A DNA stretch of 58,013 bases, from positions 1 through 58,013 of the forward strand of contig CAJURU010000019.1 of the NCBI GenBank assembly GCA_910588845.1, written 5' to 3'. Positions 34,501-42,518 of the stretch are shown piece by piece (position 1 is the stretch's first letter; each line of letters begins with the position of its first letter). The notes under the pieces were generated by a model that was not told where the DNA came from, ran no database searches, and saw only the letters and a program-made list of their open reading frames with translations. The position numbers were made by a program, and so were the translations under genes. Source of the stretch: an uncultured Lachnospiraceae bacterium (GTDB taxonomy: Bacteria; Bacillota; Clostridia; Lachnospirales; Lachnospiraceae).

Positions 34501-35922
34501 TTTTATGTGGACGGCGACCTTAAAGTAGAGAAAAATATGAAGAATCTGTACCAGGGGAAATCGCCGGCGCTGTATCTTGGCCTTACGCCTCTTGATATGA
34601 CGTTCCTGGGCGCTTACGATGAATTGAGTATCTATGATTTTGCACTGTCACCGGAGGAAGTAGAGGATCTATACGGACGTGTTTCACCGACAATATCGGA
34701 GATTTCCCTGAATAAGACAGAGTTGGCCTTCCTGAAAGAAGACGCGACAGCGGCAAATATACAGAAAGCGTTAAAAGCCTTGAAGTTTAGCCTTTCCATG
34801 AAACATGGCGCGGCGCCAGATTTTAGTGAAGCGCTGGCCGAAGATTGGCGGCTTCCGGAGGCGCTTGAGGGTACGTTTACGGTGACGAAGGAGCTGACGG
34901 TTCCCGAGGGATATGTGCTGGCAAAGGGTGTGGACGCTACATTATCGGTAGATATTACGGTGAAGGATGCGACGCTGGCGTCACTTGAAGTGGCGTCTAT
35001 GCCGGAAAAGCAGGTTTATCTTGTGGGTGAAAAGTTCGACAAGGCCGGAATGGTTATTATGGCGAAATATTCTGACAAATCGCAAGTGGATGTGACGGGA
35101 CTGATTCAGATTGAAGATATGGATAAGGCGTTGTCAAAAGAAGATACTTTCGTTACGGTGAAATATATGGAAGGCGGGACCGCGTTGTCAGAAGAAGTTG
35201 CCATTACAGTTAAGACAGGCGAGGATATCGTGAATGAAATCAGTCCAGCCAGAACGGCTTACTATCAATTCGACGAAGGCCTGGAAGATGAGGTTTCTGC
35301 ACAGGGAGCATCTATTGTGAAGAATCGGCCAGTCAAAGCTGGGGCAGATGATGTGGTAGCAGACGCAGCGCCTGAGTATGTAGATGGTATCTCTGGGAAG
35401 GCAATCTGTTTCAGCGGCGATGGAACACATAATGGTTTGAAATTGAACACGGCTATTACTTCGGCAAACTATACGGTTTCCATGTGGTTGAAACCTGGAA
35501 CGCAGAAGAATAATTATGCCGGTGCGTTTTATGCCTGGAAAAATGAACAAAACTATATCTCATGGTATTCCCAAACTGATGGAAGCGGCTTCGTTGGTAT
35601 GGCGCTGGGCGGCAATAGGGGACCTGATACAGACACAGGTAATGTGCCAAGTATGTTTGAAGTTGATCAATGGAAGATGGTTACCTGGGTTATGAATGGA
35701 GCAACCGGGAAAGTATATTTGGACGGCGAGCTGGTTGAGACTGCAACGCAGCATGAAAATTTCTTCACGGCGAATACCAATACGACGCTTTACCTTGGCT
35801 CCGGCTGTTTCTGGGACGACAGCTTTAACGGCGCCTGGGATGAGGTGAGCATTTTCAATGATGCATTGACAGATCAGCAAGTAAAAGGTTTATATATGAG
35901 TATAGCCAACCCGGCACAGTAA
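31546..35922 (+). CDS. Giant secreted BIG2 / Big_3 / LamG surface protein (paralogue B)
   Basis: 1458 residues, similar in order to the protein at 17146. A signal peptide covers residues 1-33 (ends VTAEAA). Two lysine-rich BIG2 domains lie at about 35-122 and 126-208. A Pro-Asp-Asn-Lys linker made of three NPDDPNKPD repeats lies at 217-254. Big_3-like domains lie near 257-336, 749-836 and 1144-1226. LamG domains lie near 424-640, 839-1045 and 1232-1458. The first LamG domain shares long identical stretches with paralogue A, for example TYGLRLDKIAGTASK and DGLPETWCAVAG. No sortase motif or terminal helix is visible. AAAGGGATGAAG lies upstream of the start. The likely role is adhesion or glycan binding at the surface, by analogy only. 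Confidence 0.85.
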   Translation: MRKKGNRMRLFAAMLALSLAATSAGVPSVTAEAAKKVKVKKVQITKPQKKSVTLNKGKSLQLKVKVTPKNAKNKKVTYKSSNKKIVKVTSKGKITGVKNGSARITATAKDGSKKKATLKVKVVTPVSKVKLNMPSATMKVGENKTLKATITPASASNKKLTWKSSDRKIVTVTSKGVVKGVKAGKATVTATAADGSKKKASCVVTVKNVSNTNNPTNPDDPNKPDNPDDPNKPDNPDDPNKPDNPDDPDNPDKPVIVTLKKIEVTKSPDKITYQEGDAFEPAGMEVTATYSDGTQKKITEYTYYNQPLGPLDQSVEVCYTEKGITRKTEVSIMVQAEDQLVSISCRLKKTSLEREGSCFTDDDIVVTAAFQSGKTQNVPIADCKVNPQSFTLATTSATVSYTYGVRRRTSVVEGFTVKPYRERYTFEDADTMGTLVKRANENAHAVPTEEHAQGIEPKFEQGLNQNALKMDGTYGLRLDKIAGTASKSYSVSMWVKPDSLKNNQALLISTANKFGLQDGLPETWCAVAGSNETGGIKLWSNNNGHVTAAQSQISVGANAEWSHIVLVVDGTNMPEGTGLGTLYVNGRKAGSGNVRNDKSADMKTYLGVTGWTGDGYYAGLVDELVFTNEALTQEEVEEYYLEYFAKSAEKITDVTADKTQISVDYGTTAADLVKALKEQVTFTGQCGENQLPLDNTEDIWTVEDYTPTTEGTVTAVAKIPAPEGYVFETDGQPSMWKTVNVSVSVKEKGVLESIEITTQPDKTKYIINHTFDKSGMVVKALYSNGGELDVTEHIVVDETGKLSTLGKQNVEVRYVDGEGENAQTFKTTCPIEVVNLEQGATAYFTFDDNLTNASTGKDAVKAKLNNAAGDTNTTSYVEGVKGSALKLGKKTGEGIKLDSAINTADYSISMWVRADNLDQIAGVFYANDGGLEEHWFSSYGNPELFNIRMTPGNYAQRAELGDTKNVLEVGKWKMLTLTTEGESAKFYVDGDLKVEKNMKNLYQGKSPALYLGLTPLDMTFLGAYDELSIYDFALSPEEVEDLYGRVSPTISEISLNKTELAFLKEDATAANIQKALKALKFSLSMKHGAAPDFSEALAEDWRLPEALEGTFTVTKELTVPEGYVLAKGVDATLSVDITVKDATLASLEVASMPEKQVYLVGEKFDKAGMVIMAKYSDKSQVDVTGLIQIEDMDKALSKEDTFVTVKYMEGGTALSEEVAITVKTGEDIVNEISPARTAYYQFDEGLEDEVSAQGASIVKNRPVKAGADDVVADAAPEYVDGISGKAICFSGDGTHNGLKLNTAITSANYTVSMWLKPGTQKNNYAGAFYAWKNEQNYISWYSQTDGSGFVGMALGGNRGPDTDTGNVPSMFEVDQWKMVTWVMNGATGKVYLDGELVETATQHENFFTANTNTTLYLGSGCFWDDSFNGAWDEVSIFNDALTDQQVKGLYMSIANPAQ
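32194..32307 (+). repeat. 27-bp tandem repeat encoding NPDDPNKPD linker
   Basis: Three near-identical 27-base units (32194-32274) and one variant encode a proline/aspartate linker between the BIG2 pair and the Big_3 domain. It probably acts as a stiff spacer whose length can vary by whole units. Confidence 0.93.
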
Positions 35923-35961
35923 GAAAATGAAAGGTTTGTATAGGAAACGTTGCTAAACCGA

Positions 35962-36009
35962 CAGGGCAAGAAAATATTTCTTGCCTTTCGGGGCAAGGTA
36001 TGATAAAAT
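35962..36009 (+). promoter_or_regulatory. Terminator-like hairpin overlapping the rplS promoter
   Basis: GGCAAGAAA-ATA-TTTCTTGCC (about 35965-35985) can end the surface protein transcript. The second arm also pairs with the following GGGCAAG. The rplS promoter TTGCCT (35981-35986), 17 bases, TAAAAT (36004-36009) starts inside this hairpin. A small CTTGT/ACAAG hairpin lies in the 5' leader; I cannot confirm an L19 leader motif. Confidence 0.55.
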
Positions 36010-36089
36010 ACTGTCTTGTGAGACAAGAAGATGATGGTCCTCTGTTACCGTGTGTATTAAGAACATCTAATGAAATAGGAGGTCACAGA

Positions 36090-36443
36090 ATGAACGCAAC
36101 AGAAATTATCAAGAGCATTGAACAGGAACAGTTGAAGCCGGAAGTAGACAAATTCCGCGTAGGAGATACCGTCAGGGTATACGGCAAGATCAAAGAGGGA
36201 AACCGTGAGAGAATTCAGGTTTTCGAGGGAATCGTTTTAAAGAGGCAGGGCGGAAGCAACCGCGAGACTTTTACAGTAAGGAAGTTTTCCAACGGCGTCG
36301 GCGTAGAGAAGACATGGCCGCTGCATTCTCCCAACGTAGAGAAAATTGAGGTTGTCCGTCACGGTAAGGTAAGACGTGCAAAATTGAATTACCTGAGAGG
36401 CCGCGTAGGAAAGAGAGCGAAAGTAAAAGAGTTAGTGAAATAA
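36090..36443 (+). CDS. rplS: Ribosomal protein bL19
   Basis: A 117-residue 50S protein at the 30S-50S interface. The start at ATG 36090 is set by AGGAGG 8 bases upstream and by the typical N-terminus (MNATEIIKSIEQEQLK). An in-frame ATG at 36000 would add 30 residues foreign to bL19. The core VGDTVRVYGKIKEGNRERIQ and the basic end RGRVGKRAKVKE are diagnostic. In Firmicutes it usually follows trmD, but here the upstream neighbour is a surface protein, so the rpsP-rimM-trmD part lies elsewhere or has been separated. The downstream order (ylqF, rnhB, ylqG, ylqH) is the classic one. Confidence 0.98.
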   Translation: MNATEIIKSIEQEQLKPEVDKFRVGDTVRVYGKIKEGNRERIQVFEGIVLKRQGGSNRETFTVRKFSNGVGVEKTWPLHSPNVEKIEVVRHGKVRRAKLNYLRGRVGKRAKVKELVK

Positions 36444-36467
36444 TTCAAGCTAGAAATGAAACATGGG

Positions 36468-36504
36468 AAGGGACAACTACGATGGTATTTGTTCCTTCTT
36501 TTGT
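36468..36504 (+). terminator. Terminator after rplS
   Basis: GAAGGGACAA (36468-36477) pairs with TTGTTCCTTC (36490-36499), with one G-T pair, followed by TTTTG. Confidence 0.75.
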
Positions 36505-36596
36505 ATCTTCTAACTGATGTGGACTTGTCCATTTTATTCTAAGAAAGATGCTGTTATTAGCAAATGATAGCAGCCAACAGGCAGGAGCAGCAATAT

Positions 36597-37181
36597 ATGA
36601 GAAGAAGAACAGCGGGGCTGAGTTTTTACAGGGAAAAAAAGAAAATAAATATCGGTCTGCTGAAGGAAATTGCAGTCTGGATTGTGGAAATCCTGCTGAC
36701 AATTGCGGCGGCAATTATTATGGTATCCTTTTTTGGCTTCCGTGTGTCGGTCATCGGGCCTTCCATGTCGCCGACGTTAGAGAACGGCGAGAAGGTTCTG
36801 GTGAACCGGTTTGTGTACAAGCTGTTTGATCCCAAGCAGAATGATTTGATTGTATTTCAGCCGAACGGCAATGAGAAATCCCATTATTATGTCAAACGCG
36901 TGATTGCGCTGCCCGGGGACACCGTGCAGATTAAAGACGGCAAAGTGTACGTCAACGGGGAGCTTCTTGCAGAAAGCGTGGAGACGGAAAAGATAGAAAA
37001 TGCCATGATGGCAGAGAATGAAATTGTAGTCGGTGAAGACGAATATTTTGTGCTGGGAGATAACCGCAACAACAGTGAAGACAGCCGTTATGCCAGCATA
37101 GGCAATGTAAAGAAGGATCATATTACAGGGGAAGCGTGGATGGTTGTCTATCCCTTTGATCGGATTGGACTGCTGAAATAG
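36597..37181 (+). CDS. lepB: Signal peptidase I (first of two)
   Basis: Removes signal peptides on the outer face of the membrane. Start set at ATG 36597 (AGGAG 9 bases upstream); an in-frame ATG at 36564 would add 11 residues. One N-terminal membrane segment covers residues about 22-45. The catalytic serine is in VIGPSMSPTL, the lysine in YYVKRVIALPGD, and the conserved GDNRNNSEDSR box follows. About 194 residues, the short Gram-positive form. It lies 10 bases before rbgA. A second signal peptidase gene follows rbgA. Confidence 0.95.
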   Translation: MRRRTAGLSFYREKKKINIGLLKEIAVWIVEILLTIAAAIIMVSFFGFRVSVIGPSMSPTLENGEKVLVNRFVYKLFDPKQNDLIVFQPNGNEKSHYYVKRVIALPGDTVQIKDGKVYVNGELLAESVETEKIENAMMAENEIVVGEDEYFVLGDNRNNSEDSRYASIGNVKKDHITGEAWMVVYPFDRIGLLK

Positions 37182-37191
37182 GAGGTAGAGC

Positions 37192-38043
37192 ATGCATTTT
37201 CAATGGTATCCGGGACATATGACGAAAGCAAAGCGTCAGATGCAGGAGGATATAAAGCTGATAGATTTGGTAATCGAGCTGGTGGACGCCCGCGTACCGT
37301 TTAGCAGCCGTAATCCTGATATTGACGAGTTGGGAAGGCAGAAGGCAAGGCTGGTCTTGATGAACAAAGCGGATCTTGCCGATGAGGAACAGAACAAGGC
37401 CTGGGCAGCATATTTCAAGGAAAAGGGTTTTTTTGTGGTGAAGCTGGACGCCAGGACCAAGGCGGGAATGAAGACGATCAGCGGCGTAATTATGGACGCC
37501 TGCAAGGAGAAGATTGAGCGCGATAGGAGGCGGGGAATTAAAAACCGTCCGGTGCGCGCCATGGTGGTGGGGATTCCCAATGTCGGTAAGTCTACCTTTA
37601 TTAACACATATGCGGGAAAGGCTTGTGCAAAGACTGGCAATAAGCCGGGCGTCACGAAAGGCAAGCAGTGGATTCGTCTCAATAAAAATGTGGAGCTTTT
37701 GGATACGCCGGGAATATTGTGGCCTAAGTTTGAAGATCAGAGAGTCGGGCTGTATTTGGCGTTAGTCGGTTCCATCAAAGACGAGCTTCTCAATATTGAC
37801 GAATTATCTCTGGAGTTGATAAAAATTTTGCAGGCGTATTATCCGGGAGCTTTGGCCCGGCGGTATGAAGCTGTAGAGGAACAGACGCCGGCGGAGATTT
37901 TGCAGGAGATTGCCAGAAATCGTAATTGTGTGAAAAAAGGCGGCGAATTGGACTACAGCAAGGCGTCGGCGCTTATTATTGATGAGTTTCGCAGTGGAAG
38001 GCTGGGAAAAATAACACTTGAATTTCCCGAAGAGCAGAGCTAA
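37192..38043 (+). CDS. rbgA: Ribosome biogenesis GTPase RbgA/YlqF
   Basis: Circularly permuted GTPase needed for late 50S assembly. The order G4 (NKADL), G1 (GIPNVGKST), G3 (DTPG) is the permuted YlqF signature. The N-terminus MHFQWYPGHMTKAKRQM is diagnostic of the family. 283 residues. AGGAGG is 7 bases upstream. It sits in the conserved rplS-ylqF-rnhB neighbourhood, with a signal peptidase gene on each side. Confidence 0.97.
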   Translation: MHFQWYPGHMTKAKRQMQEDIKLIDLVIELVDARVPFSSRNPDIDELGRQKARLVLMNKADLADEEQNKAWAAYFKEKGFFVVKLDARTKAGMKTISGVIMDACKEKIERDRRRGIKNRPVRAMVVGIPNVGKSTFINTYAGKACAKTGNKPGVTKGKQWIRLNKNVELLDTPGILWPKFEDQRVGLYLALVGSIKDELLNIDELSLELIKILQAYYPGALARRYEAVEEQTPAEILQEIARNRNCVKKGGELDYSKASALIIDEFRSGRLGKITLEFPEEQS

Positions 38044-38091
38044 AATAGTAATGACGATGAATTATAAATACAGGGATAAGGATGAGATGAT

Positions 38092-38670
38092 ATGGGTAGA
38101 CAGAAAGAGCAGGGACAACCGGAAGAGAAAGAGACGAATGTAGTGCGGGAGACCATCAGTTTTATCATTTATATCGGTATTGTATTTTTACTGACGTATT
38201 TGGTGATCCACTATGTTGGGCAGCGCACGCAGGTCAGCGGGAGTTCTATGGAGGCAACGCTGAGTGATGGGGACAATCTGATTGTAGATAAGATTTCCTA
38301 CCGGTTCCATGACCCGGAGAGGTATGATATCATTGTTTTCCCTTATAAATATGAAAAGAACACGTTCTACATAAAGCGAATTATCGGCCTTCCAGGCGAA
38401 ACGGTGCAGATAGACGGGCAGGGAAATATTTATGTGGACGGGGAAGTACTCGACGAGTCTTATGGCAGGGAGGTTATCTTAGACCCCGGTGAGGCCGAAG
38501 AGCCGATTACGTTGGAGGATGACGAATATTTTGTTCTGGGTGACAACAGGAATGCCAGTTCGGACAGCCGTGACCCCAGCGTGGGCAAGATTCTCGGCGA
38601 AGACATTATCGGAAGGGCGTGGGTGAGGATTTTCCCATTTAACAAGATAGGCTTTATCAAGCATAAATAG
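38092..38670 (+). CDS. lepB: Signal peptidase I (second of two)
   Basis: A 192-residue paralogue of the peptidase at 36597. A charged N-terminus is followed by one membrane segment (about residues 22-44, FIIYIGIVFLLTYLVIHYV). The catalytic serine is in VSGSSMEATL and the lysine in FYIKRIIGLPGE. The GDNRNASSDSRDPS box is present. The two copies differ clearly in sequence, so this is not a very recent duplication. Having two may help export of the giant surface proteins nearby, but that is a guess. The ribosome-binding site AAGGATGAG is about 6 bases upstream. Confidence 0.95.
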   Translation: MGRQKEQGQPEEKETNVVRETISFIIYIGIVFLLTYLVIHYVGQRTQVSGSSMEATLSDGDNLIVDKISYRFHDPERYDIIVFPYKYEKNTFYIKRIIGLPGETVQIDGQGNIYVDGEVLDESYGREVILDPGEAEEPITLEDDEYFVLGDNRNASSDSRDPSVGKILGEDIIGRAWVRIFPFNKIGFIKHK

Positions 38671-38769
38671 TTACTTTGTTTCTCGGAGTGAAGTCGAAGA
38701 TTTTAGATGGCAGACAGCGATTTGAGGATCACGTAAGAGAATGAAACGTACAGCCAGAGGAGGATTTCA

Positions 38770-39531
38770 GTGGGCGGTCAAAAGAAAATTGCGGAATTGA
38801 AAGCGGAATTACAGGCAGCAGAGGAACATATGCTGCCTTCTTTTATTTTAACGTATGAAAAGGATGAGCGGGCGGGCGTACGCAAGCTTGTGGAACAGGC
38901 CGGGAAGCGTTTGAAAGCGCTCGAGGATGAGCGGGAGCGGATTGAGGGATTGAAAGTTTATGAGAGGAAGTATGAAGAGCGGGGTTATGTGTGCGGCATT
39001 GACGAGGCAGGCAGAGGGCCTCTGGCAGGGCCTGTGGTGGCCGGTGCAGTGATATTGCCCAAAGACTGTAAGATTTTATACATAAATGATTCCAAAAAGC
39101 TCAGTGAGAAGAAGCGGGAGGAGCTCTATGATATTATCATGGATCAGGCAATTGCTACTGGAATCGGCATGGTAGGCCCGGCGCGTATTGACGAAATTAA
39201 TATTTTGCAGGCAACTTACGAGGCAATGCGCGAGGCGATTCAGAATTTGTCTGTAATGCCCGATATATTATTAAATGATGCAGTGACGATTCCCGGCGTT
39301 TCCATCCCTCAGGCGCCGATTATTAAAGGCGATGCCAAGAGCATTTCCATCGGAGCGGCGAGTATTATCGCCAAGGTTACCAGGGACCGGTTGATGCGGG
39401 AATATGATAAGGAGCTGCCGGAGTATGGATTTGCCGGCAATAAGGGGTACGGCTCTGCCGAACATATGCGGGCAATCCGCGAATATGGGCCGTCTCCCAT
39501 TCACAGGCAGACGTTTATCAGAAATATATAA
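38770..39531 (+). CDS. rnhB: Ribonuclease HII
   Basis: Cuts RNA in RNA-DNA hybrids, including single ribonucleotides. GTG start with GGAGG 7 bases upstream. Residues 1-70 are a helical N-terminal extension (IAELKAELQAAEEH...) found in the longer Bacillus/Clostridium form. The catalytic core starts with GIDEAGRGPLAGPVVAGAV (Asp-Glu). INDSKKLSEKKREELY and GDAKSISIGAASIIAKVTRD carry further family residues. 253 residues in all. Confidence 0.97.
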   Translation: MGGQKKIAELKAELQAAEEHMLPSFILTYEKDERAGVRKLVEQAGKRLKALEDERERIEGLKVYERKYEERGYVCGIDEAGRGPLAGPVVAGAVILPKDCKILYINDSKKLSEKKREELYDIIMDQAIATGIGMVGPARIDEINILQATYEAMREAIQNLSVMPDILLNDAVTIPGVSIPQAPIIKGDAKSISIGAASIIAKVTRDRLMREYDKELPEYGFAGNKGYGSAEHMRAIREYGPSPIHRQTFIRNI

Positions 39532-39609
39532 CGATTTGTTGTCGTTATGTCTGTGGCAGGAGCTGTGAACGGCTATGCGCGGCTCGTGAAGACAAAAAGA
39601 AAGGCAGGA

Positions 39610-41571
39610 ATGACAATGCCATTTGTGGATAGTGTTCATCAATACTCAAACAGTGCGGCATCAGGCGGCCAAACTGTGAACCAAATCAAAGACACAGGGG
39701 CAGTGCGCCAAGTATCTGCGCAAGCCCAGCAGCTAGCGCCGGGCAAAGTGTTTGAGGGAACGGTAACGGAAATTAAAAACGGACAGGTAACGATTGGGCT
39801 GAATGATGGGAGTACCATTTCAGCCAGAATGGACGCGGGGGTCAATCTGGAAAAAGGCCAGCCCATGCTTTTTGAGGTTAAGTCGAACACCGGAGAGCAG
39901 ATTGCAATTCGTCCGGTGAGTTTGGAGAGCGCACAGAATCCTACGCTGTTGAAGGCCCTGGAGGCTGCGGGGTTAAAAGTCAATGAGCGCAACCTCTCTA
40001 TGGTAAACCAGATGATGGCGGAGAAAATGCCTATCAACAAGGAGAGCTTGTTGCAGATGATGCGCGCTTCCGCTGCATTTCCCAAAGCGGATATGCAGAC
40101 ATTGGTGCAGATGCAGAAACTGGGATTTGTTATCACGGAGGATTCCTTAAATCAGTTTCAGAATTATAAAAATGGGCAGCAGGCAATTTTGCCGGAGATG
40201 AACCGTCTCATGGAGGGGATTGCAGAGTTGTCAGGTAAAGTTTTCGGCTCGCAGGCAACGGCTCAGACGCCGGGCGCGTTTTTAGGATTCCAACAGCAGA
40301 TTTTGGGCATTCTTTTAGGCTCCGGGCAGCAGCCGTCATCGGAAGCACAGATGAGTAATGTTTTGAACCAGGCGGCGCTTGGGGAATTGGCCGAGAATCA
40401 GGCAGTGCAGAATCTAACGGTGACAGATGTTGACGCAGCGCAGGGCGCGATTATTCATCAGGATCTTACCGAAAGTGGGGGTAACTTGATGAATGGGAAC
40501 GCTATGGGCGAAGGATTTGCCGGAGAGAATCTGTCCCAGGGAGACATGGCCTTAGGGAATCAGGGTGAAGGCGCGCAGCAAGGCGCAGTTTCCGGCAACT
40601 CTGGAGGGGAGGCTGCACAGGGAAACATGGCTGCCGGGGAAACCGCACAGGCGCAGGGAGGCACGGTTGGAAATGCTGCCGGGGAAGCTGCGCAGGCACA
40701 AGGTATGGCCGCAGGGCAGAGTGGAGCGGGCGAAGGCGCAAGCACAGTGGCACAATTGCTTTCCAGTGAACAGCAGGGAAGACTTACGGAAATGATTCAG
40801 GAGTTCTCGGGGGCAAGGGGCAGTGAACAGCTTTTACCGGAAGGAAAGTTAAATACCAGCCTGAGTGCGGGAGAGCTTTTGCAACAGATGATGAAGGTTT
40901 TAGAACAGAGCAAGGACGCGGGCGGTACGTCCATACAGAAGCTGTTTCACTCAGAGGAGTACAAGGCGCTGCTGAAACAGGCTATGACGGAGCAGTGGAC
41001 ATTGACGCCTGACAAATTAAAGGAAGAGGGCGCCGTCAAAGATTTTTACCAGCGCCTGTCCAATCAGATGACGGAGTTGCAGCAGACGCTTGCACAGGCG
41101 GGGAAAGAAGGTTCGGCCCTGGCAAAGAGCGCGCAGTCCGTGCAGAGCAATTTGGAATTCATGAACCAGGTAAATCAGCTTTACACCTATGTCCAGCTGC
41201 CCTTGAAATTGCAGAACCAGAACGCCCACAGCGACCTCTATGTGTATACGAACAAGAAGAACCTCCGTCAGAAGGAGGGGGCGTTGACGGCGCTGCTCCA
41301 TCTGGACATGGATCATCTCGGGGCGACGGACATATTTGTCAAGCTGTTGGGAACATCGGTACAGACAGAATTCTATTTCCAGGATGAAATTTCCTGCCGT
41401 TTGATTTCGCAGTGTTCTGACGAACTCATAAGACGTCTGGAAGAAAAGGGATATTCCTGTGAAGTCAAAGTGGAGAATCGCAGAAAGAAACAGGATTTTG
41501 TACAGGATTTCCTGGAGCGGGAGAATCCGCCGGGAAAATTGCAGCGCTATTCCTTTGATGTGAAGGCGTAA
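39610..41571 (+). CDS. YlqG-like protein with FliK-type C-terminal region
   Basis: Start at ATG 39610 or 39616 (AAGGCAGGA upstream); 653 residues. Residues about 38-105 form a small beta domain (APGKVFEGTVTEIKNGQVTI). The centre, about 280-400, is a low-complexity Gly/Ala/Gln/Glu region with many A-Q-G repeats. The C-terminal 150 residues (QLPLKLQNQNAHSDLYVYTN, GALTALLHLDMDHLG) resemble the C-terminal domain of the flagellar hook-length protein FliK. In B. subtilis the same position after rnhB holds ylqG, and the next gene holds ylqH (FlhB-like), exactly as here. No other flagellar gene is in the window. The role is unknown; a relic or alternative use of a flagellar export substrate pair is possible. 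Confidence 0.75.
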   Translation: MTMPFVDSVHQYSNSAASGGQTVNQIKDTGAVRQVSAQAQQLAPGKVFEGTVTEIKNGQVTIGLNDGSTISARMDAGVNLEKGQPMLFEVKSNTGEQIAIRPVSLESAQNPTLLKALEAAGLKVNERNLSMVNQMMAEKMPINKESLLQMMRASAAFPKADMQTLVQMQKLGFVITEDSLNQFQNYKNGQQAILPEMNRLMEGIAELSGKVFGSQATAQTPGAFLGFQQQILGILLGSGQQPSSEAQMSNVLNQAALGELAENQAVQNLTVTDVDAAQGAIIHQDLTESGGNLMNGNAMGEGFAGENLSQGDMALGNQGEGAQQGAVSGNSGGEAAQGNMAAGETAQAQGGTVGNAAGEAAQAQGMAAGQSGAGEGASTVAQLLSSEQQGRLTEMIQEFSGARGSEQLLPEGKLNTSLSAGELLQQMMKVLEQSKDAGGTSIQKLFHSEEYKALLKQAMTEQWTLTPDKLKEEGAVKDFYQRLSNQMTELQQTLAQAGKEGSALAKSAQSVQSNLEFMNQVNQLYTYVQLPLKLQNQNAHSDLYVYTNKKNLRQKEGALTALLHLDMDHLGATDIFVKLLGTSVQTEFYFQDEISCRLISQCSDELIRRLEEKGYSCEVKVENRRKKQDFVQDFLERENPPGKLQRYSFDVKA

Positions 41572-41651
41572 GAGGATTTGTTTCATGTGGGAGAACGGGC
41601 CGGCGGGCGTTGTATTGTTTTACAGATATAGGGAAAGGGAGAGCTATCAGT

Positions 41652-41981
41652 ATGGATGAGGTACGGTATAAAAACACCGGGGAACCAGTCACAGCAGAGA
41701 GCGGTGATGGGCAGAAAGTAAAGACGGCCGTGGCGGTGGCGTATGAGCCGGGAGAGCGGGCGCCGAAAATTATCGCCACCGGAAAGGGCTATACCGCGGA
41801 GCGCATTATCGAGAAAGCGAAGGAAGAGAAAATCCCCTTCTATAAAGACGATAAGCTGGCAAAAACATTGTCTAAACTGGAAATCGGCGAGATGATTCCG
41901 CCCGAGCTGTATGAGGTAGTGGCGGAAATTCTGGTGTTTGTGGACGATATGGAGAGAATGAAAGCGAAGCTCAATTCTTAA
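41652..41981 (+). CDS. FlhB C-terminal-like protein (YlqH type)
   Basis: A 109-residue protein corresponding to the cytoplasmic tail of FlhB. It has KTAVAVAYEPGERAPKIIATGKG, where full FlhB has the self-cleaving NPTH site before 'VALKY', and then AREHKIPV-like 'AKEEKIPFYKDDKLAKTLSK' and GEMIPPELYEVVAEIL. The NPTH motif itself is absent. It has no membrane part. AAAGGGAG is 10 bases upstream. It matches B. subtilis ylqH in place and type. It probably interacts with the FliK-like product encoded just before. Confidence 0.88.
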   Translation: MDEVRYKNTGEPVTAESGDGQKVKTAVAVAYEPGERAPKIIATGKGYTAERIIEKAKEEKIPFYKDDKLAKTLSKLEIGEMIPPELYEVVAEILVFVDDMERMKAKLNS

Positions 41982-42096
41982 AAGAGGTTGGCGGCAGGAT
42001 AAATATGCTGGTACAACGGAAATTACTTCATACTCGATATACTTGGCATTGAGGCAGAGCAGGCGTTGAATCAGGGTATAAATAAAGGGGGTAACA

Positions 42097-42462
42097 TTGG
42101 CGGAAACAGGGAACAGCAATCGCAGGAAAGGTAAGCGCTATGAAGAATTAGCGGCGTCTTATTTGCAAGAGTTGGGATTTAAGATTTTGCTGCGCAATTT
42201 CAGCAGCAGATTTGGCGAGATTGACCTCATAGCAAAAGAGGGAAAGTATCTGGTGTTTGTCGAGGTCAAATACCGGGCGACAGACAGCGGCGGGCATCCC
42301 CTGGAAGCGGTAGATGTGCGCAAACAGAGGCGCATCATTAAGACGGCAGAGTTCTATCTTCTGCGTTATGGCTACGCAGAAGACACGCCCTGCCGTTTTG
42401 ACGTGGTGGGAATGATTGGTGAAGACGTGTTTCATGTGCGGAATGCGTTTGAAAGAAATTGA
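42097..42462 (+). CDS. yraN: YraN/UPF0102 nuclease-fold protein
   Basis: A 121-residue protein with a probable TTG start (AAAGGGGGT four bases upstream). The family pattern GKRYEELAASYLQELGFKIL, RFGEIDLIAKEG and VFVEVKYR shows the restriction-endonuclease-like E...D...ExK arrangement of UPF0102. The family is thought to act on DNA in recombination or repair, but its job is not settled. It lies in the rnhB neighbourhood, as in many Firmicutes. The preceding 115 bases (41982-42096) hold no clear gene. Confidence 0.93.
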   Translation: MAETGNSNRRKGKRYEELAASYLQELGFKILLRNFSSRFGEIDLIAKEGKYLVFVEVKYRATDSGGHPLEAVDVRKQRRIIKTAEFYLLRYGYAEDTPCRFDVVGMIGEDVFHVRNAFERN

Positions 42463-42518
42463 GCATACATGTTGTTACTAGTATTTTAGCATAGTAGAAA
42501 GGGAAGGGTTTTATATTT

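Noticed and set aside
36010..36089. L19 leader riboregulator upstream of rplS
   Set aside because: Only a small CTTGT/ACAAG hairpin is seen. I could not match the known leader structure.
41982..42096. Peptide-like frame between ylqH-like and yraN genes
   Set aside because: A readable stretch exists, but without a start codon in context. It was not called as a gene.
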